NCBI RefSeq assembly: GCF_000219625.1 | Contig: NC_018206.1 | Coordinates: 248,001 to 312,000, forward strand | From: Zymoseptoria tritici IPO323 | Taxonomy: Eukaryota; Ascomycota; Dothideomycetes; Mycosphaerellales; Mycosphaerellaceae | DNA length: 64,000 nucleotides | Direction of reading: 5' to 3' | In this document: positions 53,343-64,000 of the stretch, one piece after another | Position numbering within the stretch: position 1 is the stretch's first letter | How the letters are laid out: every line of letters begins with the position of its first letter | The notes under the pieces: generated by a model | What the model was told of the DNA's origin: nothing | Databases searched by the model: none | The model's input: only the letters and a program-made list of their open reading frames with translations | Translations under genes and position numbers: made by a program

Positions 53343-54343
53343 CTATGCATGCGGCAGAAGCAGTGAATCTTGCAGCAAGCGTTGCATGTCTTCGCAGAGA
53401 AGCGGGATGGTGACGTCCACTCCGTTGTACGTCCATTCCATTGCCGGCCCATTCTTGAGCGTCGTGTCTTTCAGCGGCCCATCCACGATCAGGATGCAGT
53501 CATTCAAACAGGGCACCACACAATCTGCGTAGCGAATGCGAGAAACCAGACCAAAGTCGATGTTATAGATAACTGCACGAGCCCATGTGGTCACCAGTAT
53601 ATGCTTCTGGCCGAGAAACGCCTGCCAGAGTCGTTTGGTATTCGCGCAGTCTCGGACAAACCGTGTGAGCGAGCCGATGTCTGCAAGTGGATGTGCAATC
53701 TTGACGGCCAGGACGAAGCCACCGCATGCGAGAGTCGTCCATTGCACGGCCATGATCGGATCGTCCTTTTGCTCTGGGTCTAGAGGAAGTACGATGCTTG
53801 TCGCCGGCACGAATAGAGCGAGAGCGAGCTCATCTGATCGTCTGGCCCAGACGGGACGTCTCTTCGGCGAGCTGAAAGGGTACAAATCATCGGCCGTTGC
53901 AGTGCTCGTCGCTCCAATGAGTTCAACTCCTGAATCCGTCAGCGTGCCGTGATGCATATACACTCGACCGTAGCGTTTAACGTGTATTGGGAACGACGCT
54001 GTCTCTGGAGGAAGACCTTGCTCATCGAGGCTAAGCATGCCTTTCAGGTGGCCGCATCATTGCGGGCAGGCGTTCAGTGTCTCACGCAAGCGCTGCCGAG
54101 ATACTCGGCGAGTGTCAATGACGGGACAGAACCTGATGGCTATTCAAACAGCCAGATGGCGCTCGTCAGGCCGAAACTGGCGGGCGCTGCATCCATGAGC
54201 GATAGCGGCACAGCGTTCTCGCAATGCGGTGGTTTTCGAGGGAACACTCGCCTGTTGAGAAGAAGAGGTAGGCTTGAGTCGTGCAAAGGCGCCCTGTTGC
54301 TCGTTGGGTTCGTGGACTGTGCTGGGTAGACAGATCCGATCAC
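53343..54343 (-). pseudogene. Broken BAHD-type acyltransferase (trichothecene 3-O-acetyltransferase-like)
   Basis: The N-terminal part (VFPRKPPHCENAVPLSLMDAAP..., SAIWLFE) is followed by an in-frame TAG, then LTLAEYLGSACVR, a frame change into ETLNACPQ, a TGA where the family has Trp (PQ-W-C/AG), and then 231 open codons from MLSLDEQGLPPE. The catalytic HxxxD is visible as HPLADIG. The usual DFGWG region reads DFGLV. About 120 residues between the HxxxD half and the DFG half are missing. Two stops, a frameshift and an internal deletion make this a pseudogene. Intact relatives acetylate alcohols or amines, often in toxin or detoxification pathways. The stop changes are single transitions. Confidence 0.8.
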
Positions 54344-55467
54344 TGCTTCTTACCACGCACTCCAGTATCTAACCACGATCCCTTCAAGCCATCGTGAGCA
54401 CTCGAAGGCTCCATCCCGCGGTGGTAGAGTTCAGGCAAGCCAGACACCGACAGGCATTTCCCGACTGCCGCCCAAACAGTTCGTCTGGTATTCGTCCGTG
54501 GCACACCTTGTACTCCAACGTAACGTCGAGCTACAAGATTTGCCATGTGGAGCGAGCTGACTCATGTCAATTCGAGACTTTACTTTTATCGAAAAGGAAA
54601 ATGGATGGTCATTCAGCGCGTTGGTGAGTAAGCGATATGACACCTGAGGCACCATTACCTTACCAAACCATCTGCGTTGCAGAACTGCCGAAACATCACT
54701 TCAAACCATCTTCCCTTTACTCCAAATAGCATACGAGAAATTGCATTGCCGACTTCTCGTTACAGAGGCTGAGCCTACATCATTGTTTACTACGACGGAC
54801 GTCACTATTACAGTGGCCGGACCTACATTACTCTTCACTACGATGAACGTCACCAATGTCAGCTCAGGATTACTGAACGGATGCTTGTCCGTACGACCGG
54901 CCGCTCGTTCAAGCACGCGCGTACGCAGAGACGCAGAACCGAAGCGTTCCAATTGCTCACTTATGATGCAATACGCGATGCCCGATGCACAATCGACTGG
55001 ATCGATTCGTAGGGTAAAATGCCAAACCGAGACACCAAAAACTGGGGCCAATTTAAAGGTCAGTCGTGGCCGCCACACACCAAACCAAACCTATAACACC
55101 TAGTTTGATTGACTTTCACTGGATCTCCGCACTTCCCGGATGTGGGCCGAGGAGTTCTGACGAAGCCTGTAACTTACGACATCATGAATAAGGAGCCTCA
55201 CTGGGCAGAGAACGTATTGGGGCCAAAAAAAGGTCTGTACCTGCGTCTTGTACTTCTCAAGTCATTACAGTCTGCTTGAGGTCTGTTAGAGATGGACACG
55301 CAAGTGTCGATGCGATGTCTGGTGTGGCTCTCAGCAAGAATGTCTATCTGGAAGACATATATGAGCTCGTAAGTACTCTCTCCCGTCCGATTGTTTCCGA
55401 CAATTGGCAGACTGTCGTTCATTCTGCTCCAACATTCGTTTCATATCTCTCTTGTCCTCCTTCCACC
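54344..55467. other. Intergenic region with a 48-bp tandem duplication
   Basis: 1.1 kb with no intact gene. Two 48-bp units at 54774-54821 and 54822-54869 are alike; in one plus frame they read PTSLFTTTDVTITVAG and PTLLFTTMNVTNVSSG, reminiscent of Thr-rich repeats in fungal cell-surface proteins, but the frame soon becomes featureless. The right end is the promoter of the lysozyme-like gene. Confidence 0.45.
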
Positions 55468-56611
55468 ATGGCGGTCGGTCGTGGGACTATAATCAAGAAG
55501 TCCTTGGCTCTGTGCCTCTTCGCTGGTATCGTGGCGATGACTGTGGCATTATGCATAACATTCGTGCCCAAAGCAATGAAGAGTCGGTATACCCCCTCGC
55601 TCACAACATGAAAGTATCATCGCTGACGTAGTATTAGTGCATTGTAACGAATGTACAACTGCCAAAGTACTGAACAAGGATGCATACAAACATGGTGGCG
55701 CGAGCAACCATCCCACCAAGATGAACAAAGGCACCGAAGGCAAGGACGAATACAACTACTATTCCGGAACATACGAGGATGGCGGCTGGCCCAAGAAACA
55801 AGACTGGATCTCTTTCGAGAACATGTGGAACAACAACATGGACAAGATGAAGTCGTCGTGTGGAGCCCACCACTTTGGCGACAACCTCTCGGATGTGGAG
55901 ATTGAACATATCCAAACCGCTATCCAAAGAGTGGCCAAGACCTCGAAAGTTGACAACCGGTTTATATTCGCTCTCATCATGCAAGAATCCAAAGGCTGCG
56001 TTCGCGTCCATAATACTAACAATGGCGTGCGTAATCCGGGCATAATGCAGAGTCACAATGGGCATGAATACGACCCTGAACACAGCGAGAAGTCGATCGA
56101 GCAAATGGTCGTCGATGGAACGCAAGGAACTTCATCAGGTGAAGGACTGGTGCAAGGATTGGACAAGACCGGAAATGCATATGCGGCAGCGAGATTCTAC
56201 AATTCGGGACAAATCGCGAAAGATGGAGATCTAAGTGACGGCGCAGGCGCTACGGCGTGTTATGCTAGTGATGTGGCAAATCGGCTGACGGGATGGGTCG
56301 ATGCGAAGTCGAAGTGTCCTGGAGAAGAGGACACCGGCGGCGGCTCGGGCGAGGACGAACAGTCGGGTGACCAGCAGGACGGACAACAGGACGAACAACA
56401 GAACGACGAGCAGGACGGACAACAGAATGACCAGCTGGACGGACAGCAACAAGACCAGAAAGGAGAACAGAACCACAACCCGCAGAGCGGGACATCGGGT
56501 GGAGGCAATCAGTATGGAGGTGGCTCGGGCGGATCATCAAATGGCGGCGGTGGAGGAGGGCAAAAGTTCCGCAGGAGGCGACGAGGCGACCACTTTCACA
56601 GGCATTTTTGA
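55468..56611 (+). CDS. Secreted or membrane-anchored lysozyme-like (SLT fold) protein with repetitive tail
   Basis: Two exons (intron 55583-55637, donor GTCGGT, branch CTGAC) give 362 residues. This weaker donor was preferred over GTATAC four bases on because only it keeps the frame. Residues 13-34 (LALCLFAGIVAMTVALCITFV) are a signal anchor or signal peptide. The domain at about 120-260 has VDNRFIFALIMQESKGCVRV, with Glu at the usual catalytic place of lysozyme/transglycosylase folds, then GVRNPGIMQSHNG, DGTQGTSSGEGL and AARFYNSG...ACYASDVANRLTGWV, a set conserved in fungal secreted proteins of this type. The tail is unusual: Asp/Gln repeats (QDGQQDEQQNDEQDGQQ), a Gly/Ser stretch and RRRRR. 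A role against bacterial or fungal wall glycans is likely but unproven. Confidence 0.8.
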
Positions 56612-56850
56612 TGCTGCCATGATGAAGGGCCAGGACCCCATATATGTTTGATCTTAGCCTAAATACCCTTGTAGCTACTGCTCATCGAATGCCGAATGCT
56701 TTTCTCTTTCGAATACCGTTGGCGAAGTGTGCAAGACATACAGCCACAATAAAGGAAAGTACTTTTCCAACCGTCTCGGAATCACACCAGACTTCAACAG
56801 CATAACGTCCACCTAGCACCGCTTGTGCTCTTAATGTACAACAAGCAGCA

Positions 56851-57879
56851 TCAGAGGCCACTAAACACCGACAAAGAGCCCCGCGCCGTTCCCGTCTGAT
56901 CGAACATCAGATTGTCATCACAACTGGTCCCAAGTCCTGCATTCTTCAGCCATGCCGGCTCCCAATACATCAGACCCGAGCCCGCCACGCCCGCCACATC
57001 CTTCAAAAAGGTTGCTTGTCCTGCAGCTGAGAAGGGAATGCTTGAAAGGTCCGAGGGGAAAGCCGAACTTGGATTTGGACAGCTGACGGGCCAGTTAGTC
57101 TCAACAACCATCACACTTTTGCCATATTTGGAAGACATTTGGCTCAAGGAGGACTTCAAACTGGCGAGTGTGGCACCACTGCCATACATCGGGTAGTAGG
57201 AGACAGCCTGAACGTCGTAGTCGGCAGAAGTCAAAGGTCCTGCACCAAGGACAGTGTCGTAGAAGTACTTCTGCGTGGCGAAGTTCCATCCGTTGGCAAC
57301 GTGGATGAGGATCTTGGCTCCTGAGATTTTGGAATCTCTGATGCCAGAAGAAGCGGAATGGAGAAGTCGAGCGCAGTTGTAGTTTCCAGTCGTCGTTCCC
57401 AGTTTCCCGAGGGGAAATAAGAAGCCGTTGCTGATTTCGTTGCCAATCGACACGAGGGAGATGGAGATGCCAGCAGCTGCGAAGCTGTTCATGGTGTCCA
57501 TTGTATAGTGATAGACCTTGTCCGCGAGGTCATCGATACCCAGCGACGACCAAGCACTCGGTGTAGATTGGCTACCGGGATCAGCCCAAGTGTCCGAGAA
57601 GTGCAAATCCAGATAGATATTCAAGCCGGCTGCTTTGGCTCGTTTGGCAAGATTCAAGTTATAGTTGAGGCCATAGTTGCCGCTTGACGTCCAGAGCCTT
57701 TGACGGACGGTATTGACGCCATTCGCTTTGAGGATGCTCTCCAAGGACTGGGCGGTTCCAGCGGAGTTCTTGTATACGGCGCCTGCGTTTTCTGCGACGA
57801 TCGCTGACGACCAGTCAACGCCTTTGTATGACACAGCGTTGACGCCAAGGGCCCAGGCAGCAAGAAGTGAAAGCTTCAT
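56851..57879 (-). CDS. GH53 arabinogalactan endo-1,4-beta-galactanase
   Basis: Single exon, 342 residues from MKLSLLAAWALGVNA, a clear signal peptide; an in-frame Met three codons upstream (57888) is the alternative. Cleaves beta-1,4-galactan side chains of pectin outside the cell. GH53 features: YKGVDWSSAIVAEN at the mature N-terminus, LDLHFSDTWADPGSQ (90-104), IGNEISNGFLFP with acid/base Glu148, and VMVVETNWP with nucleophile Glu260. Length agrees with Aspergillus enzymes (about 330-350). Next to it are a sugar permease and a beta-galactosidase, which would import and split the released galacto-oligosaccharides. Confidence 0.95.
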   Translation of the reverse strand: MKLSLLAAWALGVNAVSYKGVDWSSAIVAENAGAVYKNSAGTAQSLESILKANGVNTVRQRLWTSSGNYGLNYNLNLAKRAKAAGLNIYLDLHFSDTWADPGSQSTPSAWSSLGIDDLADKVYHYTMDTMNSFAAAGISISLVSIGNEISNGFLFPLGKLGTTTGNYNCARLLHSASSGIRDSKISGAKILIHVANGWNFATQKYFYDTVLGAGPLTSADYDVQAVSYYPMYGSGATLASLKSSLSQMSSKYGKSVMVVETNWPVSCPNPSSAFPSDLSSIPFSAAGQATFLKDVAGVAGSGLMYWEPAWLKNAGLGTSCDDNLMFDQTGTARGSLSVFSGL

Positions 57880-59096
57880 GACGGTCACGATGCTTTGCAG
57901 CGAGGTATTGATGAAATTGAAGAAATGTTGGCAGCGGGTTCGGCGCCTTGATGCAGTTTGCCTGGAATACGTGAGTCGTTTCAGATTTATGACTTACCAC
58001 GAAGGTACATCACTCTTCCAACGCAAGAGTTCATCGGGATGTGGACTTGAGGACGAATGCAATGCTTGACCCCATACCGGAGAATGTCTGTCCGGTTGGC
58101 GCGAGCATCACAACTGCCATTCATGGGTCGCGACTGGCTTGCGGACGGACAGTTCAAGTAGACTTGTCCAGGGTTATCGAGCGCATTGAAGTGGGATTGC
58201 CTCTGCTCGCTTGATCGAGGCCATATTCGGTTGGTGGAACAACCTCACCCGGAACTGGGGTTAAGAGTCCCGTCCTGTCACCGGCCCTCTCTTCAGACTT
58301 TTCGGGGTCGACGGCTCCACTTGACCATTACTCGATGGAGAGACCATGCTATTGATATGTGTCATCAATAGAACGAGGCTTGCGAAGATTCTTGATAGGA
58401 TCTTGGAGGCATGCGGACGAGGAGGAGAAAGAAGCCGAAGAGCCGGCAGCGTTCAGTGTCGGCGGCAAAGGTCGGTGCGCTAATGGCGGGTACTGCCGTC
58501 TTGGCATCTCCAGTTCTTCATCCATCTCCTGCGGCCATCAACGACTTGTCCTCCTCGTCATGCTCGAGGACACTCTAGCAGCGCCCACCGCAGCGATGGG
58601 ATACGCAGGGTCTCCACTTCCCGCGTTGCAATGCCGTGCACCAGCGTTCTTGACCGGAAGTAGGTCTCACAGCCCTTGCACGACCGAGCCCTCGGCTATC
58701 TTCCATGCAATATACCGCCAAAGACTGCCATGTCGGAGTGAGCACGACGCGACATGCATGGCCTGATTGCATGGGCCGCCGCACAAGTCTCGACAGTCCT
58801 GCTGGCCTCAAGCGGAGGGAAGGCCTCGGTGATGCGTCCGCAGCAGCTTCTCTCTACGGATTGACAGGTCTCCGATTCAACAGTGGACTGGACTTGACGT
58901 CTGGCTCGACAGATTGTTCTTCACATACTCGTACTGCAATGTAGCAATGAGTGTTCGCAAGCACCACAGAAGGCAACAGGTTTCAAATTGTTCCAGGCAC
59001 AAGCACTTTCTGATTACACGTCTACGAAATCATTGCGCTTCAAGCATCTCGTCCTTTCGCTCATTTTCCTCGACTGAGACCTGCACGCGACAAGGC
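57880..59096. promoter_or_regulatory. Upstream region of the galactanase / 3' flank of the permease
   Basis: 1.2 kb. Plus-strand frames at 58359-58766 and 58914-59429 have no domains; the latter is antisense to the permease. Probably the regulated promoter of the galactanase, but I could not assign an operator. Confidence 0.45.
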
Positions 59097-61052
59097 TTAA
59101 GAATCATCCTCCAAGACCTGGCCGTCCGTGGTAAATTTGACCGTGGTCTTCCTCGTCGAAGCCTTCCTTGGGTTCGGCGCCTCGAAGATACCCTTCATCT
59201 CCTCGAGCGTTTTGCCAGATGTCTCCACGAAAAAGAAGTAGATGCTAGCCATCTCGAAGCAAATCCAGAAGATGTACACGATGTACAACTTCCACCCAAT
59301 CTTCTCAATAGCGACAGAAATGCCGTACGTGTTGATGACCAACGCAGCATTACCGAAAAAGAAATTCAGTCCCGAGCCTTTCGCTCGAGTACGATTCTCA
59401 AGACACTCGACAGCGTACAGGGTCTGTAGCGGTGTCCATCCCCAACCGAAACATATTCCAAAGAGGTAGATGCTGACAATGGTTCCATAGGCCAGATTCG
59501 GATGCCTCTCAGATTCGGCAGTGAAGGCGGTCAGCAGAATGTACGACACAAGCCCGCCAGCCAAGCCAGCAAGAAGCATGGCTCTTCTACCCATCTTGTC
59601 GAGTAGTGTTGCACCATAAATTGAGCCCATCATGCTGAATATTGGGTTGATGGCGTTGATCAGAAGCTGCTTGTTTGGATCCGTAATGCCTGCATTTTTC
59701 ACCATCTCTGGCATGAAGTAGCTGACGACTGCGATAGATTAGTATGTTGACTCCTCCGCAGCGGAACAGGTCAGCGATTGGCATACCATTATTACCGGAC
59801 CATTGACCAAAGAAAGCCATAGCTATCACCATGTACAGTCGGTAGCGGGCAGCTCGCGTGTTGAGCAGCTCTCTGTAATCCCACCAAGGATTGGTGTCGC
59901 GGGAATCGACCATGTCTTCCACGATTTCGCGGACTTGGAGTTCAACGAGAGGAGAGGAGGCATCTCCATCGCCATGGTACTTTGCAAGCACAGCTACAGC
60001 TTCTTCCTTCCGGCCATTCCTGCGACATCCTGTCAGAAATGAAACAAAGCAAGAGATTTCAAGTCAACGTACAGAATCAGCCATCGTGGGCTCTCGGGAC
60101 AGAAAAAGATCAGACACATCACGATCGCAGGGATGCCGCATTGGACAAGCACAGGCGTCCTCCAGGCCCAGGAGCTATCAGGCATGTGCAGATTCGTTCC
60201 GTACTGCCTGCAGTCAGCGACAGTTTCGGCCAATATTTCTTCTGAACACCTACAGTCGTCCAACCGGCTATGATGTTTCCAAACCACCTGTACATCAAAG
60301 AGAGCAAGGATCAGCAAAGCTTGGGCAGCGAGGCGAAACAAGAATTACCAAAAGTTGTTGTACATCCCGGCCATGGTACCTCTGTACGCTGGATGGGCCA
60401 GCTCTACAGTGTATGTCGGAGCAGCAGCTACTGCGAAGGTCGCTCCGAAGCCGAGGATGAAGCGTCCGGCGATGAATTGGCCACTGCGACGCACGATTCC
60501 AGTCAGCATCTCTTGCGCATCTCTCCTGCTTCGATTTCTGAAGTGGGACTCACATGCTGTTTGCAGAGGTGGCGATGGCAGTGCCAATCAAGACAACCAC
60601 ACATCCAATGAAAATGCACATGCGACGTCCATACCCATCTGCAAGCAAACCACTGCAGCAGACGTCAGCATTGTCCGGCGGAAAGAGCAACACCACACGG
60701 CATACCAGAATGGCGCAGCAGCAATCTGGGCGAGATTGTAAATGATGAAGATGATGCCGGTCGAGCTTCCAGCGCCGCTGAGGCCGAACGAGTGCTGGTA
60801 GCTTTTCATGGCGTTGATCCCGCCCATCAGTGAGCCATCGAAACCGTTCATGGTGGACACGAGATATCCCACACTCATGACCAGATAGAGCTTGATCATG
60901 TTCTTGCTCCATAGCGACGGTTTTTGCGCCGTGATGGCCGCAGTCAAGGCGACGGACGCAACTTGAGCTTCCTTCACAATGCGATGGTGAGCGTCATGTT
61001 CGATTGTGACGTGGCGCACTTTGGAAGCGTCTTTCTCGTCGACAAAACTCAT
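59097..61052 (-). CDS. MFS sugar permease (lactose/hexose, LAC12-like), seven exons
   Basis: Exons on the minus strand: 60706-61052, 60554-60652, 60349-60483, 60254-60287, 60073-60203, 59787-60019, 59097-59728 (introns 50-70 bp), 536 residues. Twelve predicted membrane segments. Sugar-porter motifs: GLLADGYGRRM after TM2, GRFILGFGATFAVAAAPTYTVELAHPAYRGTMAG (TM4/5), PESPRWLI before the central loop, LDKMGRRAM after TM8, and VETSGKTLEEM at the end. The cytosolic N-terminus and the VSTMNGFDGSLMGG segment resemble fungal lactose and galactoside permeases. It is divergent from the beta-galactosidase, the same layout as LAC12-LAC4 of Kluyveromyces lactis. Likely imports lactose or galactobiose-type sugars at the plasma membrane. 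Confidence 0.9.
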
Positions 61053-61765
61053 GATTGATTGATGGGAGAGGCAAATCTGGCACGAGGAGGTGAAGTGAAG
61101 GATCTTGCGAAAGACGGTGGAAGTATTGCTATATTCGCTCTGCGGGTCCTTTCCGTGCGGAATACTCAGCTCTCACGACCTCCTCCACACTCGGGTCGCA
61201 TCCAATGTCAACGACATGGGACAATGATTTGTCCCTGCCGGATCAAAGGCCTGCGCATTGTTCCAGACTATTGAACGCGCCAGGACCACGCCCGAATGGT
61301 ACGAGGTCAACACGGAAGATTGCCATGTGGGCATGAACATGGGGATGGGAACTGGGACCGTGCATTGACCTCCTGGGGCAAAGAGCGGAGAACCTGGACG
61401 GCCGGAAAGTGGAGATGAGGCCAGCCTTCCCGGAGCGTGTGAAGGGACTTGTCACATCAGGTCATGATTGTGTTCCAATCAAGGTCTGGACCGTCTGGGC
61501 AACCGAACTCATCCAGATATGGATTGATGCCAGGATCATGGTAGAGAAGGTGGAGAACCTGGTACAGCGGCAAGTCTGGATGGTGCCGCACTTTCGTTGG
61601 GATCGTGGTGGCCAGATTATACGAGGTTGGCGTACGAGGTCCCGCGATGAACGTTGTGCCGGAGACTTGACCTCCTCATCCCGAATGGAACCGATATTGA
61701 GACCAGAAGCCAGTCCGTCCAGTCCTTCGCCAGGTATGATTGAAGCGACGCATTCTCGGCGAGCG
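61053..61765. promoter_or_regulatory. Divergent promoter, permease / beta-galactosidase
   Basis: 713 bp shared by two functionally linked genes. I looked for the Gal4 pattern CGG-N11-CCG and found none; near misses have spacers of 7 (61144), 13 (61386) and 15 (61568). The beta-galactosidase frame stays open upstream to 61409 but that part lacks family similarity. Confidence 0.6.

Positions 61766-64000
<2,235 letters not shown>

Noticed and set aside
61053..61765. Possible Gal4 sites (CGG-N11-CCG) in the permease/beta-galactosidase promoter
   Set aside because: Spacers found are 7, 13 and 15, not 11.

Overview
The window is chromosomal DNA of a filamentous ascomycete. Introns are 50-70 bp with GT..AG ends and CTRAC branch points, the genes are compact with frequent divergent promoters, and two Ty1/copia elements carry the TpA-rich transition signature of repeat-induced point mutation (RIP). 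The gene content fits Pezizomycotina. A Dothideomycete is my guess only, and no species can be named.

Layout. 1-5690: RIP-degraded DNA holding a 3'-truncated, minus-strand copia element (right LTR at 5520-5690), with a tRNA gene that looks RIP-killed just beyond its end. 5691-24761: ordinary gene space with a zinc alcohol dehydrogenase, tRNA-Pro, an MFS drug transporter, a zinc-finger-like protein of unknown function, FACT subunit Spt16, a mitochondrial carrier with a 7-nt exon, a SUR7/PalI membrane protein, Rogdi/Rav2 and a bifunctional siroheme synthase. 24762-33013: one complete 8.25-kb copia element on the minus strand, with 238-bp LTRs, a 5-bp target duplication (CCTCG), a half-tRNA-iMet type primer site, and an extra RIP-riddled reading frame of about 791 codons between pol and the 3' LTR. 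33014-64000: Gemin2, an M20 amidohydrolase, Lrp1/Rrp47, a SET-domain protein, PDCD5, PAPS reductase, ATP sulfurylase, an acyltransferase-3 protein, Sla2/End4, a YeeE/YedE sulfur transporter, a broken BAHD acyltransferase, a secreted lysozyme-like protein, GH53 galactanase, a sugar permease and a GH2 beta-galactosidase that runs off the window.

Two functional themes emerge. Sulfur: ATP sulfurylase and PAPS reductase lie 1.9 kb apart, with a YeeE/YedE-type thiosulfate/sulfur transporter 7 kb further on and siroheme synthase (cofactor of sulfite reductase) 17 kb before. Galactan: an endo-1,4-beta-galactanase, a LAC12-like permease and a LAC4-like beta-galactosidase are contiguous at 56.8-64 kb, which reads as a small galactan or lactose-utilisation cluster.

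The most unusual structure is the second copia element. Its polypurine tract is present both at the 3' end of pol and beside the LTR, and the unknown accessory frame lies exactly between the copies. Both copia elements have lost reverse-transcriptase catalytic [12 protein letters not shown] G-to-A changes.
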